Shown here: piece after piece, positions 27,394 through 35,981 of the stretch
Layout of the letters: the number at the start of each line of letters is the position of its first letter
Position numbering within the stretch: position 1 is the first letter of the stretch
From: an uncultured Ignatzschineria sp.
Lineage (GTDB): Bacteria > Pseudomonadota > Gammaproteobacteria > Cardiobacteriales > Wohlfahrtiimonadaceae
Assembly (NCBI GenBank): GCA_947632245.1
Contig: CANRON010000005.1
Span: forward strand, 1-38,849
Direction of reading: 5' to 3'
Length of the DNA stretch: 38,849 bases
The notes under the pieces: model-generated
What the model was told of the DNA's origin: nothing
Databases searched by the model: none
The model's input: only the letters and a program-made list of their open reading frames with translations
Made by a program: the position numbers and the translations under genes

Positions 27394-27423
27394 CAAAAAA
27401 AACTAGCCCTAGAGCTAGTTTTT
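27394..27423 (-). terminator. Intrinsic terminator after rpmG
   Basis: On the minus strand, AAAAACTAGC and GCTAGTTTTT pair around a 6-nt loop, and the T-run continues. The A-rich opposite side allows some bidirectional activity. Confidence 0.85.
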
Positions 27424-27447
27424 GCTGAGACCGGTTAATAATAAATA

Positions 27448-27603
27448 TTATTTTAAGCGGGCTTCAGTGTAAAGAACGTGTTTACGAACAACTGGATCGA
27501 ATTTTTTGAATTCTAATTTTTCAGTTGTTGTACGTTTGTTCTTAGTGGTCGTATAGAAATGACCTGTACCTGCTGAAGATACTAATTTAACTTTTTCTCT
27601 CAT
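27448..27603 (-). CDS. rpmG: 50S ribosomal protein L33
   Basis: A 51-residue reading frame runs from ATG (27603-27601) to TAA (27450-27448). The protein [19 protein letters not shown] continues with [18 protein letters not shown] and ends YTEARLK, the typical L33 pattern. It lacks the CxxC pairs of zinc-binding L33 paralogues, so it is the zinc-free type, as in E. coli. A GGAG-type ribosome binding site (AAGGAGTAGGTC) precedes it. It lies 10 bp after rpmB, giving the standard rpmB-rpmG operon. mutM, which follows rpmG in E. coli, is not here. Confidence 0.96.
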   Translation of the reverse strand: MREKVKLVSSAGTGHFYTTTKNKRTTTEKLEFKKFDPVVRKHVLYTEARLK

Positions 27604-27613
27604 GACCTACTCC

Positions 27614-27850
27614 TTAGAATTTTTCGCCTTTAGCGCGAAGATCTGCTAATACTGCGTCAATCCCTTTCTTATCAATGGTACGAAGACCTGATGGAGAGAT
27701 ACGAAGTGATACAAAGCGATTCTCGCTCTCAACCCATAGGCGATGAACCTGAAGGTTAGGAAGGAAACGACGACGTGTTCTATTGTTTGCGTGGGAAACG
27801 TTGTTACCAGACATTGGTCCTTTCCCAGTTACTTGACATACTTTACTCAT
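27614..27850 (-). CDS. rpmB: 50S ribosomal protein L28
   Basis: This 78-residue L28 begins [20 protein letters not shown] and continues [13 protein letters not shown], then [17 protein letters not shown] near the C-terminus. All are standard for proteobacterial L28, and the length equals that of E. coli. The zinc-binding cysteine set of some L28 paralogues is absent. It leads the rpmB-rpmG transcript from a strong promoter at 27931-27959. The leader of about 75 nt contains a GC-rich patch (CTGGCGGCCGGGG on the minus strand) that might be structured; no clear purine-rich ribosome binding site is visible apart from CAGGG. Confidence 0.96.
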   Translation of the reverse strand: MSKVCQVTGKGPMSGNNVSHANNRTRRRFLPNLQVHRLWVESENRFVSLRISPSGLRTIDKKGIDAVLADLRAKGEKF

Positions 27851-27930
27851 GATTAATAACCCTGATCTTAATTGTAATATTAACCCCGGCCGCCAGCTAA
27901 AAAATATCTATGTGCGGACTGAACCCACGA

Positions 27931-27959
27931 ATTATAGTGGATAGTTCTTCCTATTGCAA
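27931..27959 (-). promoter_or_regulatory. Sigma70-type promoter of rpmB-rpmG
   Basis: On the minus strand TTGCAA (27959-27954), a 17-bp spacer and TATAAT (27936-27931) give an almost consensus promoter about 80 bp before rpmB. It lies 16 bp beyond the stop of the pilT-like gene, with no obvious terminator between. Confidence 0.8.
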
Positions 27960-27975
27960 TAATTTGAAGCTTTTT

Positions 27976-29022
27976 TTACGAATAGATATCGGGATTAAGT
28001 AAATTTTGTGCCATTTCGGCTAACAAGTCCGAAATTATACCACTTTTTTGTAGAAATTCTAGATGTTGTTCGTAAGTTTGCATGCCAAATTGGCGACCTG
28101 TCTGAATATTACTTGGTATTTGCGAAATTTTATTTTCTCGAATTAGGTTCGATATTGCATTATTACGCACCATAATCTCAAAAAGGGCGATTCGCTCACC
28201 TTCTAAAGTGATTAATTGTTGCGCGATAACGCTGATCAAAGATTCAGCAAGTTGATAGCGGATGAGTGGATTGGATTCGAGCGGGAAAAAATTTAATAAC
28301 CGATCAATTGTCTTCGGTGCATTATGCGTATGCAGCGTGCTGAGTACAAGGTGCCCTGTTTCTGCTGCATGTAATGCTAAGTTGACGGAATCTGCATCGC
28401 GAAGTTCACCGACGACGATGACATCAGGATCTGCGCGAAGGGCATTTTTAAGGGCTGTGTGAAAGTAGGGCGTGTGTTCACCGAGTTCACGCTGTTCGAT
28501 AAGTGAGTTTTTTGGGGTATAGATCACCTCAATTGGATCTTCAATTGTGATGATATGCCGCTTTTGATACAGGTTTATATGATTGATCATTGCCGATAGC
28601 GTTGTCGATTTACCAGAGCCTGTTGCGCCGGTAATGAGAATTAACCCACTTTTACGCGCGATGAGCTGCTCAAGGATTTGCGGCGCATAAATGGCGTGTA
28701 GTGAGGCAATCTCTGCTGATATAAGGCGAAAGACAGCCGTTAAGCCTTGATGGCTCTGAAAGTAATGTCCACGCACTCTAATAGTACGATCTTGGGTGTT
28801 GAGTGACGTAGCAAAATCGATGGCTTGATGCTGTTGAAATTGCGCGATATCCGTTGATGATATAAGCGGCATCAGGATATCGTGGAGGGTTTTGGCCGAG
28901 AGGTTTTGCTTGGTAATCGGCGCTAATACACCATTTTTACGCATAAAAGCTTGGCGGTTGGGGGATAGATGAAGATCAGATGCGCCCGCTTGATGGGCAA
29001 ATTGAATAAGACTCGCGAGCAT
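27976..29022 (-). CDS. pilT: PilT-type type IV pilus retraction ATPase
   Basis: This 348-residue secretion ATPase has the PilT N-domain start ASDLHLSPN. Walker A GATGSGKST is at residues 132-140. The Asp box IITIEDPIE, Walker B region VIVVGELRD and His box HLVLSTLHTHNA follow. The C-terminal NLIRENK resembles the AIRNLIRE motif of PilT proteins that power pilus retraction. I chose ATG 29022: the ribosome binding site AGGAGG lies 5 bp away, whereas GTG 29025 would be only 2 bp from it. It is a single gene with no other pilus genes nearby. PilU is the alternative, but the C-terminus and length favour PilT. Confidence 0.88.
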   Translation of the reverse strand: MLASLIQFAHQAGASDLHLSPNRQAFMRKNGVLAPITKQNLSAKTLHDILMPLISSTDIAQFQQHQAIDFATSLNTQDRTIRVRGHYFQSHQGLTAVFRLISAEIASLHAIYAPQILEQLIARKSGLILITGATGSGKSTTLSAMINHINLYQKRHIITIEDPIEVIYTPKNSLIEQRELGEHTPYFHTALKNALRADPDVIVVGELRDADSVNLALHAAETGHLVLSTLHTHNAPKTIDRLLNFFPLESNPLIRYQLAESLISVIAQQLITLEGERIALFEIMVRNNAISNLIRENKISQIPSNIQTGRQFGMQTYEQHLEFLQKSGIISDLLAEMAQNLLNPDIYS

Positions 29023-29112
29023 CACTCCCTCCTTTTATCGAAATTGAATAAAGGTAGGCAATAAAGTCCTGCTGTGGGAGTAAGCGATCAAAGCTATTTA
29101 GAAAAGTGACAC

Positions 29113-29135
29113 TGCGGACAGTTTTATTGCGGACA
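29113..29135. repeat. Doubled TGCGGACA motif between the GNAT gene and pilT
   Basis: TGCGGACA occurs at 29113-29120 and 29128-29135, 15 bp apart, next to GTGACAC (29106-29112). On the minus strand it reads TGTCCGCA-7-TGTCCGCA. The pattern resembles the paired sites at insertion-sequence ends, or could be an activator site for pilT. No transposase remains nearby. Confidence 0.4.
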
Positions 29136-29168
29136 CAGGTTTCTTGTTAATCTAAGGCTAAGGCAAAG

Positions 29169-29756
29169 CTAACCTTTGCTCATTTTGTGTTGTAATGCGT
29201 TTTTAACAGATTGATACCACTCTTGCTGCAAGATACTTAAAACGACTGTGTCCCGAAAGCGACCATCTGGCATCACTGTATCTTGGCGTAAAACACCTTC
29301 TTCTTTGGCGCCAATGCTCTTCATTGCCGCAATGCTACGACTATTTGTGGCATCTGCTCTAAAGGCAATGCGTAAGCGATCCCTCGATTCAAACGCATAT
29401 TGGAGAAGTAAGAATTTACATTGTCTATTTAAACCGGAGCCGCGAAAGGCTTTGCCATACCAAGTATAGCCAATTTCAGCACTACGATTGGGTTCGCTAA
29501 TATTGTAAAAACGAGTGCTGCCTGCGTACTGTTTTGAGGCTTTATCAAACACGATAAAGGGTAGGGCAATGCCCGCTTCTTTTTGGGTGATGGCATCGAG
29601 GAAGTAAGTCTTTAAGTTCTCCGCACCTGCAGCTGATTTTGGCGCGAACTGCCAAGTTTCAGGTTCATTCAGTGAAAAGGGGAGAAGTAGTGCATAGTCA
29701 TCCATTGTTAATGGACGTAACAAGACACGGTCGTTTTCTAAAATAATATCTGTCAT
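29169..29756 (-). CDS. GNAT family acetyltransferase, RimJ/RimL-like
   Basis: This 195-residue N-acetyltransferase starts with VLLRPLTMDDYALLLPFS, typical of the RimJ/RimL group. The middle has AEIGYTWYGKAFRGSGLN, in which RGSGLN is a version of the acetyl-CoA pyrophosphate loop. NSRSIAAMKSIGAKEEGVLR follows and is standard for motif B. The target could be a protein N-terminus or a small molecule; sequence does not decide. The start has AAAGGA 8 bp upstream. It lies 56 bp after rpe on the same strand, with no terminator between, so the two may form an operon. Confidence 0.85.
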   Translation of the reverse strand: MTDIILENDRVLLRPLTMDDYALLLPFSLNEPETWQFAPKSAAGAENLKTYFLDAITQKEAGIALPFIVFDKASKQYAGSTRFYNISEPNRSAEIGYTWYGKAFRGSGLNRQCKFLLLQYAFESRDRLRIAFRADATNSRSIAAMKSIGAKEEGVLRQDTVMPDGRFRDTVVLSILQQEWYQSVKNALQHKMSKG

Positions 29757-29812
29757 ATTGTTTGAATCCTTTGGCTTGTTACGTCATGGTGAGTACTGCT
29801 GATCGTCTAGCG

Positions 29813-30481
29813 TTAGTCTAATTGGCTTTTCATTTTACCAATAATATCTTGATAACTTGTGCCGCTGTTGAAGATAGCGCTTCCGGCCACAAAAGTATCC
29901 GCACCGGCTTCAGAGATCTCTTTAATATTGTGAAGGTTGACGCCACCATCAATCTCAAGGCGGATTTCACGATCTTGTGCATCAATCATTTTACGAAGCG
30001 TTCTGAGCTTATCAAGACTGGAAGTAATGAATTTTTGTCCACCAAAACCAGGATTCACGCTCATTACTAAGATCATATCGAGATGATCCCACACATGGTC
30101 AAGCACTGAGATAGGCGTTGCAGGGTTTAATACTAAACCGGCTTTGCAGCCGAGTGACTTAATCAATTGAAGTGAGCGGTCTACGTGAAGAGAAGCTTCT
30201 GGGTGGAATGTGATGTATGTTGCACCTGCTTTGGCAAAGGCCTCAATCATACGATCAACAGGGCTTACCATTAAATGCACGTCAATCGTTGCAGTCACGC
30301 CATAATCACGAAGTGCTTGGCAGATCATCGGCCCAAAGGTGAGATTTTCAACGTAATGGTTATCCATGACATCAAAATGGATGATATCAGCACCGCCGGC
30401 TAACACCGCATCGACTTCTTCACCAAGCTTGGCAAAATTTGCTGAAAGAATAGAAGGGGCGATCCAGTTAGGTTGTTTCAT
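29813..30481 (-). CDS. rpe: Ribulose-phosphate 3-epimerase
   Basis: This 222-residue TIM-barrel enzyme interconverts ribulose-5-phosphate and xylulose-5-phosphate in the pentose phosphate pathway. Conserved elements are [13 protein letters not shown] at the N-terminus, [18 protein letters not shown] (metal-binding His and Asp), [17 protein letters not shown], and the C-terminal LEIDGGVN with GSAIF. Length matches E. coli Rpe (225). The usual dam-rpe-gph-trpS context is absent. Instead it sits between hemL and a GNAT gene. The short upstream gap contains the hemL terminator, so the promoter must lie within about 68 bp of the start. Confidence 0.96.
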   Translation of the reverse strand: MKQPNWIAPSILSANFAKLGEEVDAVLAGGADIIHFDVMDNHYVENLTFGPMICQALRDYGVTATIDVHLMVSPVDRMIEAFAKAGATYITFHPEASLHVDRSLQLIKSLGCKAGLVLNPATPISVLDHVWDHLDMILVMSVNPGFGGQKFITSSLDKLRTLRKMIDAQDREIRLEIDGGVNLHNIKEISEAGADTFVAGSAIFNSGTSYQDIIGKMKSQLD

Positions 30482-30540
30482 GTTTTTTACTCTTTTAAGG
30501 TCGTTAAGTAAGGTTCATTAAGAAATCACATTAAAGTGCT

Positions 30541-30577
30541 GAAAAAGAAAAAGCGAGTGACTTCAAAAGTACTCGCT
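30541..30577 (-). terminator. Intrinsic terminator of hemL
   Basis: On the minus strand AGCGAGT/ACTCGCT (30552-30558, 30571-30577) continues inward through ACTT/AAGT with one bulged base. A TTTTTCTTTTTC tail follows. Confidence 0.85.
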
Positions 30578-30602
30578 CTCTATTTTATCCTGATAGCATC
30601 CA

Positions 30603-31883
30603 TTATGCCATTTTAGAAAGAACACGATCCATAGCATTGATGGTTTCATCTAAATCTTCATACGTATGCGCGCTTGACATAAATCCTGCTTCAAAGGCGC
30701 TGGGTGCAAGGTAAATACCCTCTTCAAGTAAGCCATGGTAGAACGTTTGGAAGAAGTCGATATCTGATTTTGTTGCATCTGAGAAGGTTTTAACTTCGCC
30801 ATCTGTGAAGAAAAGGCCAAACATACCACAGACATGATTCGTACTGAGTGGCTTATTGTGTTTGGCAAATACTGCTTTGATGCCGTTTACAAGGTAATCT
30901 GTTTTTGCAGAGAGATCTTCATAAAAGCCCTCTTTAGAGATTAGTTCTAACGTTTTAATGCCGGCAGCCATTGCGACAGGGTTTCCTGAAAGCGTACCTG
31001 CTTGGTAGACAGCGCCATTGGGCGATAGATGATCCATAATCTCTTTTTTACCGCCAAAAGCACCCACAGGCATACCACCGCCAATGACTTTACCGAATGT
31101 CGATAAGTCAGGCGTTACGCCATAAAGACCTTGTGCTGAGTGTTTGCCCACACGAAAACCGGTCATGACTTCATCAATAATGAAAAGCGCACCATTATCA
31201 TCACAACATTCACGAATTGTTTCTAAAAATCCAGGTTGTGGGGGAATGCAGTTCATATTGCCGGCAATCGGTTCGATGATTACGCATGCAATCTCTTTGC
31301 CATATTGTGCAAAAGCTTCTTTTACCGCCTCAGGATTATTATATTCGATGACAATCGTATGCTGCGTAAGATCTGCAGGAACCCCTGGTGATGAAGGTTC
31401 TCCAAATGTTAAAAGTCCAGAACCTGCCTTTACAAGTAGAGAATCTGAGTGGCCATGATAGCAGCCTTCAAATTTGATGATTTTATCGCGTCCTGTATAG
31501 CCGCGCGCAAGGCGAATAGCGCTCATGGTTGCTTCTGTGCCCGAGCTAACCATACGAACTTGATCCATAGAAGGGACGAGTTCCAATACTTTTTTTGCTA
31601 AAACTGTTTCTGAAACCGTCGGTGCACCAAAAGAGAGTCCATTTTTAGCAGTTTCAACAACAGCGTCAATGACTTCAGGGTGTGCGTGACCTACAATCAT
31701 TGGCCCCCATGATCCTACATAGTCGATATATTTTTTGCCGGCTTCATCAAAAACATAAGCGCCAAGACCTTTTTTAAAGAATACAGGTGCGCCGCCCACT
31801 TGTTTAAAAGCACGAACAGGAGAGTTAACGCCCCCAGGAATATACTTCTGTGCATCACGATACAACTCGTCAAATTGACTCAT
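30603..31883 (-). CDS. hemL: Glutamate-1-semialdehyde 2,1-aminomutase
   Basis: This 426-residue PLP enzyme converts glutamate-1-semialdehyde to 5-aminolevulinate, the C5 route to haem. Family signatures are [14 protein letters not shown] at the N-terminus, [17 protein letters not shown] for cofactor phosphate binding, [23 protein letters not shown] with the PLP-ring Asp, and [16 protein letters not shown] with the Schiff-base Lys near residue 265. The length equals that of E. coli HemL. It is transcribed away from rsfS from a promoter whose -35 overlaps that of rsfS. It is monocistronic with its own terminator. Confidence 0.97.
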   Translation of the reverse strand: MSQFDELYRDAQKYIPGGVNSPVRAFKQVGGAPVFFKKGLGAYVFDEAGKKYIDYVGSWGPMIVGHAHPEVIDAVVETAKNGLSFGAPTVSETVLAKKVLELVPSMDQVRMVSSGTEATMSAIRLARGYTGRDKIIKFEGCYHGHSDSLLVKAGSGLLTFGEPSSPGVPADLTQHTIVIEYNNPEAVKEAFAQYGKEIACVIIEPIAGNMNCIPPQPGFLETIRECCDDNGALFIIDEVMTGFRVGKHSAQGLYGVTPDLSTFGKVIGGGMPVGAFGGKKEIMDHLSPNGAVYQAGTLSGNPVAMAAGIKTLELISKEGFYEDLSAKTDYLVNGIKAVFAKHNKPLSTNHVCGMFGLFFTDGEVKTFSDATKSDIDFFQTFYHGLLEEGIYLAPSAFEAGFMSSAHTYEDLDETINAMDRVLSKMA

Positions 31884-31932
31884 AGATTGAGGTCCCTTTT
31901 GTAAATTAACTGTGGTAAAAAAGTAACCTCTT

Positions 31933-31961
31933 ATTATGGATTGAAATCTCTATTTGTTCAA
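31933..31961 (-). promoter_or_regulatory. Sigma70-type promoter of hemL
   Basis: On the minus strand TTGAAC (31961-31956), a 17-bp spacer and CATAAT (31938-31933). Its -35 overlaps the -35 of the divergent rsfS promoter in TTGTTCAA. Confidence 0.65.
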
Positions 31962-31982
31962 CAGGCGGAAATTCACTACAAT
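31954..31982 (+). promoter_or_regulatory. Sigma70-type promoter of rsfS-rlmH
   Basis: TTGTTC (31954-31959), a 17-bp spacer and TACAAT (31977-31982), 31 bp before rsfS. The predicted start lies about 25 bp before the ATG. Confidence 0.7.
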
Positions 31983-32013
31983 AGGGGGCAGTGATTAATT
32001 TAAAGGAATTCTT

Positions 32014-32340
32014 ATGATTGCCGAAGTAAAAGATAAGTTAGTAAATGGTTTAGATGAAGTAAAGGCAATTGAGCCATTAGCATTTGATGTAGAGGGCCTT
32101 GTTAGCTACGCTGACTGGGTTGTTGTGGCTTCTGCGAATTCAGGACCACACTTAAGAGCATTAGTGCGTAAAGCGGAAGAAATAATGCTTAAAGAGGGTA
32201 TTAAACCGATCGGTATTGAGGGTGTTAACTCGGGATCTGATTGGATTTTAATTGATTTTGGTGATGTAGTTGTTCATCTTTTAACAGAAGAGAAGCGTGA
32301 TTTCTACAATTTGGAAAAGATTTTTGTACGCGCTGACTAA
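32014..32340 (+). CDS. rsfS: Ribosomal silencing factor RsfS
   Basis: This 108-residue RsfS (YbeB/Iojap) protein binds L14 on the large subunit and blocks subunit joining when nutrients are short. The typical core is visible: YADWVVVASANSGPHLRALV (core DWVVVASANS), GIEGVNSGSDWILIDFGDVVVHLL (core SDWILIDFGDVVVH) and the C-terminal RDFYNLEKIF. Length matches E. coli RsfS (105). The ribosome binding site is AAAGGA, 6 bp upstream. rlmH follows after 31 bp, the conserved rsfS-rlmH pair. The usual upstream nadD is absent; the gene has its own divergent promoter shared with hemL. Confidence 0.95.
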   Translation: MIAEVKDKLVNGLDEVKAIEPLAFDVEGLVSYADWVVVASANSGPHLRALVRKAEEIMLKEGIKPIGIEGVNSGSDWILIDFGDVVVHLLTEEKRDFYNLEKIFVRAD

Positions 32341-32371
32341 CCGGACAAGAGACTAAGAGGAAGGATACATC

Positions 32372-32842
32372 ATGATTGTACATCTCATTGCAGTAGGGAG
32401 TAATATGCCTGCATGGGTCAAAACGGGATTCGATGAGTATGCCGGAAGATTGCGTCATGATGTTGAGCTCAAACTAATTGAAGTACCCGCATTGGTTCGC
32501 AAGAAAAATGCAGATGTAAAACGTATTTTGAAAGAAGAGGGTGACAAGCTGTTAAAGGCGATCCCGAAGAATTGTATGATTGTGGGTCTTGATGTTGTGG
32601 GTAAAGAAGTGACGACTCCTGAGCTTAGCAAAAGACTAGAATCATGGATGCTGTCAGGACAAGATATCGCCCTCCTTATCGGTGGGCCGGAGGGATTCTC
32701 TCCAGAGATTAAGGCGTTATTCCAGCAATCGATATCGCTTTCAAGATTAACGCTACCGCACCCAATGGTACGAGTGTTAATGGCGGAGCAGTTATTTAGA
32801 GCGTGGAGTATCATCAATAATCACCCCTATCATCGTGAGTAG
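32372..32842 (+). CDS. rlmH: 23S rRNA pseudouridine(1915)-N3-methyltransferase
   Basis: This 156-residue SPOUT methyltransferase modifies pseudouridine 1915 in helix 69 of 23S rRNA on assembled ribosomes. The SAM-binding trefoil-knot region has [13 protein letters not shown] and [23 protein letters not shown], core LTLPHPMVR, with the C-terminal NNHPYHRE invariant in the family. Length equals that of E. coli RlmH (155). The ribosome binding site AGGAAGGA is 5-12 bp upstream. It shares the rsfS transcript. mrdA/rodA do not follow; instead the gene converges on fabB across a bidirectional terminator. Confidence 0.97.
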   Translation: MIVHLIAVGSNMPAWVKTGFDEYAGRLRHDVELKLIEVPALVRKKNADVKRILKEEGDKLLKAIPKNCMIVGLDVVGKEVTTPELSKRLESWMLSGQDIALLIGGPEGFSPEIKALFQQSISLSRLTLPHPMVRVLMAEQLFRAWSIINNHPYHRE

Positions 32843-32938
32843 CCTTGGTAAATGACTTCACTTGGTTCTTTTCAGGAGAGTGGGTAGAATGTCAGACTAG
32901 GCGTAATGCCGATATTAAATAACAGTATGAAACCATAT

Positions 32939-32977
32939 AAAAAAACGTCATGGATTAAAGTTCCATGACGTTTTTTA
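32939..32977. terminator. Bidirectional terminator between rlmH and fabB
   Basis: AAAAAAACGTCATGGA (32939-32954) pairs with TCCATGACGTTTTTT (32962-32976) around a 7-nt loop. A/T tracts on both sides let it end both converging transcripts. Confidence 0.93.
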
Positions 32978-33036
32978 TTGTCTTGGCATTGGTTATCAAT
33001 AATTGATAATCAACACAGGTTTGAGTAAGTTAAAAG

Positions 33037-34257
33037 TTAATCCTTATAGCGGCTTAAAACAAGTGCAGCATTCGTTCCACCAAAACCAAAACCATTGTTA
33101 AGAACATTGTTGATCTTCGCGTTATCGATACGTTTACGAACGATAGGGAACTCAGCAAGTGCAGGATCTACTTCGTTAATATGCGCGCTCTCAGCGATAA
33201 AGTCATTTTGCATCATCAAAAGACAGTAGATCGTTTCGTTAACGCCCGCAGCACCAAGCGCGTGGCCTGTGAGTGATTTCGTTGAGCTAATTGGCGGAAC
33301 TTTGTCACCAAAGACGCGACCAATTGCTTGAAGCTCAGGAATATCACCTGCTGGGGTTGAGGTGCCGTGCGTATTGATATAGTCAATCTCGCCATCTACA
33401 GTTTCAAGCGCCATACGCATGCAGCGTTCAGCCCCTTCACCGCTGGGTGCAACCATATCATAACCATCCGATGTTGCGCCGTAACCCGTAATTTCAGCAT
33501 AGATTTTTGCGCCGCGTTTTAATGCGTGCTCAAGTTCTTCTACAACAACGATGCCGCCGCCGCCTGAAATCACAAAGCCATCACGATCCTTATCATAAGC
33601 ACGTGAGGCAGAAGATGCAGAATCATTGTATTTCGATGATAAAGCACCCATAGCATCAAACATTGCGCTCATGTAAGGGTGAAGTTCTTCACCACCACCG
33701 GCAAATACAACATCTTGTTTCCCCATTTGGATCTGCTCGTAAGCGTTTCCAATACAGTGGATCGATGTCGCACAAGCTGAGCTGATAGAGTAGTTTAAGC
33801 CCTTGATTTTAAATGGAGTTGCTAAGCATGCGGAAACGGTCGATCCCATTGTGCGGGTCACCATATAAGGACCAATACGCTTAGTAGCACCATTTTTGCG
33901 GAGAATATCAATACTATCAATCTGATTTTTAGTAGAAGCACCACCAGAACCTACAATAAGGCCTGTACGTGGATTAGATACTTGATCTTCTGTTAAACCT
34001 GAATCTGCAATTGCTTCTTTCATTGCAATATATGCATAAGCTGCTGCATCCGCCATAAAGCGGAAATCTTTGCGGTCAATTTGTGACGCAAGATCAATGT
34101 TCAGCGCACCATGTACATGTGAACGGAATCCAAGATCCGCCATCTCTTGTGAGAATTCGATTCCAGATTTAGTATCAAGGAGTGATTGTAAGACCTCTTC
34201 TTTGTTGTTGCCGATACTCGACACAATTCCAAGACCTGTAATAACAACACGTTTCAT
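33037..34257 (-). CDS. fabB: Beta-ketoacyl-ACP synthase I
   Basis: This 406-residue condensing enzyme elongates fatty acids and is needed for unsaturated chains. The catalytic triad is visible: Cys162 in SSACATSIH, His297 in HGTSTPAGD and His332 in [10 protein letters not shown]. The C-terminal [15 protein letters not shown] loop is standard. FabB rather than FabF is indicated by the SSACATS context, the length and the direct link to fabA. GGAGGA precedes the start. The gene follows fabA by 21 bp, as in Pseudomonas and unlike E. coli where the two are separate. Confidence 0.96.
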   Translation of the reverse strand: MKRVVITGLGIVSSIGNNKEEVLQSLLDTKSGIEFSQEMADLGFRSHVHGALNIDLASQIDRKDFRFMADAAAYAYIAMKEAIADSGLTEDQVSNPRTGLIVGSGGASTKNQIDSIDILRKNGATKRIGPYMVTRTMGSTVSACLATPFKIKGLNYSISSACATSIHCIGNAYEQIQMGKQDVVFAGGGEELHPYMSAMFDAMGALSSKYNDSASSASRAYDKDRDGFVISGGGGIVVVEELEHALKRGAKIYAEITGYGATSDGYDMVAPSGEGAERCMRMALETVDGEIDYINTHGTSTPAGDIPELQAIGRVFGDKVPPISSTKSLTGHALGAAGVNETIYCLLMMQNDFIAESAHINEVDPALAEFPIVRKRIDNAKINNVLNNGFGFGGTNAALVLSRYKD

Positions 34258-34278
34258 GAATAAAATTCCTCCAAAAAA

Positions 34279-34803
34279 TTAAAAGTTGTCTGTTTGTGTG
34301 AAGAGACCAACTTTTAGATCTTCACCAACATAGATTTCTTTGCCATCAACTTCCATCGTTGCATCGGCAATACCCATGGTTAATGATCTTAAAATAACAC
34401 GCTTCATATGGATGTTATAGGTGATTTTTTTAGCGGTAGGAAGTACTTGACCAGAGAATTTTACTTGCCCTGCACCGAGTGCGCGTCCACGACCTTTTCC
34501 ACCCATCCAACCAAGATAGAATCCGACTAATTGCCACATAGCATCTAAGCCTAAGCAGCCTGGCATTACGCTATCGCCGATAAAGTGACATGGGAAAAAC
34601 CAAAGATCAGGGTTGAGGTCTAGCTCTGCTGTAATAGAGCCTTTTCCATATTTTCCGCCATCTTCAGTAATGGAGATAATGCGGTCAACCATAAGCATTG
34701 GTGGCATTGGAAGCTGAGCATTCCCTTCACCAAATAAATTCCCTTTTGCGCACTCGATAAGCTCTTCGTATGTAAAGCTAGGTTGTGTTGTAATTCTTGT
34801 CAC
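34279..34803 (-). CDS. fabA: 3-hydroxydecanoyl-ACP dehydratase/isomerase
   Basis: This 174-residue hot-dog-fold enzyme dehydrates 3-hydroxydecanoyl-ACP and isomerises the double bond, the branch point for anaerobic unsaturated fatty acid synthesis. The active-site residues His73 ([15 protein letters not shown]) and Asp87 (LGLDAMWQ) match His and Asp of E. coli FabA, as does length (172). The start is GTG at 34803; no ATG lies near enough to give the conserved N-terminus. AGGA lies about 12 bp upstream, a weak ribosome binding site. It is first in the fabA-fabB operon. A CTGATTT-gt-AAATCAG inverted repeat lies in its upstream region. Confidence 0.96.
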   Translation of the reverse strand: MTRITTQPSFTYEELIECAKGNLFGEGNAQLPMPPMLMVDRIISITEDGGKYGKGSITAELDLNPDLWFFPCHFIGDSVMPGCLGLDAMWQLVGFYLGWMGGKGRGRALGAGQVKFSGQVLPTAKKITYNIHMKRVILRSLTMGIADATMEVDGKEIYVGEDLKVGLFTQTDNF

Positions 34804-34866
34804 GTCTTATAGATCCTATGAAATTGTCCAGAATTAGATTATTTTCGTAAGCGTTTAAGCGCTATT

Positions 34867-34914
34867 CTGATTTGTAAATCAGGCAACAAAAATAATTTCT
34901 AACCTGTGATTATA
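34867..34914 (-). promoter_or_regulatory. fabA upstream region: candidate -10 and 7-2-7 inverted repeat
   Basis: On the minus strand TATAAT (34914-34909) lies about 105 bp before fabA with a poor -35. The inverted repeat CTGATTT-gt-AAATCAG (34867-34882) lies about 20-35 bp downstream of the expected start. Its size fits a TetR- or GntR-type operator, but it does not match the E. coli FadR or FabR consensus by eye. Confidence 0.45.
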
Positions 34915-35069
34915 CCTAAAAAAAGAAAGGAGAGTTAGCCGCTTTATACATAAATCAGTTTTTCTCTACTTTCTTAGTGGTACTCGATTGTTATATTTGC
35001 CACCATCTAAAATAGATAGGGCGCTATTTTACGCATTAAATCTGCATTTTTTGAAACATAATAAGAACT

Positions 35070-35981
35070 CTATAAATCTTGATAGAGGTCAGTTTCTCCT
35101 TTCGGGCGCGTTTTAAAACGACGATGCGCCCAAAGGTATTGTTCAGGTGCTTCCATAATCCATTTTTCAAACATCTCATTAATATGAATTGTATCTGCTT
35201 TTAGATCATCTGTGGGGAAGTTTTCCATCATAGGCATGATCTTGATATGATATTTAGAGCCTTTTCGGATCACATAATAGGGCAGCGCGCCCGCTTTTCC
35301 AAGGCGGCAGAGCGTTGACGTTGCGGTTATTGTCAAAGCATTGACGCCAAAAAAAGGAATAAAAACATGATCTGTGCTGCCATAATTTTGATCGGGCGCA
35401 TACCAAATAAGATCGCCTGATCGTAACAGTTTGATCATACGGCGTGTCTCATCTCGGGTAATAGGTTCAAGACCTGATTGCTCGTAACGCCCTTTGTATT
35501 GAATATATTCATAATACGGATTGTCGTGTGGGCGATACATGCCGCGTACTTTTGTTTTTAAAGATATCGCTCTTCCGCCTAATTCTAGAGGCGTCATATG
35601 TAAGGTTAGTAATAATGCGCCTTTCTCGCTCTCCTCATAGGCTTTAAGGTTCTCAAGACCCTCATACACAAAGTATTTTTCAAGTTTTTTTTGTGGTGTA
35701 TACCAGGCGATAATCACTTCAAAAATAGCCATCCCCATAGATTTGAAATTGTCTTTAATGAGTTTTTTCCGGGATTTTGCATCAAGATCAGGAAAGCAGA
35801 GCTCAAGATTCCTATGGATGATTTTTCGGCGACTTTTAGCGATATAGTAGGAAGCGACTCCTACAATTTTACCGAAGAACAGCAAGATAGGTAATGGGAT
35901 ATGTGCAATGATTTTTGCCAAAAAGATCCCCAAAGCTAATAGCTTATGATCAGAAGCCTTTGGCACAGCGTGTTTACTCAT
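35070..35981 (-). CDS. lpxL: Lipid A lauroyl-type acyltransferase (LpxL/HtrB family)
   Basis: From ATG 35981 this is 303 residues. It is an inner-membrane late acyltransferase that adds a secondary acyl chain to lipid A using acyl-ACP. An N-terminal hydrophobic segment (KLLALGIFLAKIIAHIPLPI region) is followed by the catalytic HMTPLELGGR (H-x4-E motif), then MYRPHDNP and WYAPDQNYG, all typical for LpxL/LpxM/LpxP. Chain-length choice cannot be told. The frame extends to GTG 36011 (ten more residues), but no ribosome binding site supports that start; length from ATG 35981 matches E. coli LpxL (306). It diverges from lptE across a 385-bp gap. Confidence 0.9.
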   Translation of the reverse strand: MSKHAVPKASDHKLLALGIFLAKIIAHIPLPILLFFGKIVGVASYYIAKSRRKIIHRNLELCFPDLDAKSRKKLIKDNFKSMGMAIFEVIIAWYTPQKKLEKYFVYEGLENLKAYEESEKGALLLTLHMTPLELGGRAISLKTKVRGMYRPHDNPYYEYIQYKGRYEQSGLEPITRDETRRMIKLLRSGDLIWYAPDQNYGSTDHVFIPFFGVNALTITATSTLCRLGKAGALPYYVIRKGSKYHIKIMPMMENFPTDDLKADTIHINEMFEKWIMEAPEQYLWAHRRFKTRPKGETDLYQDL

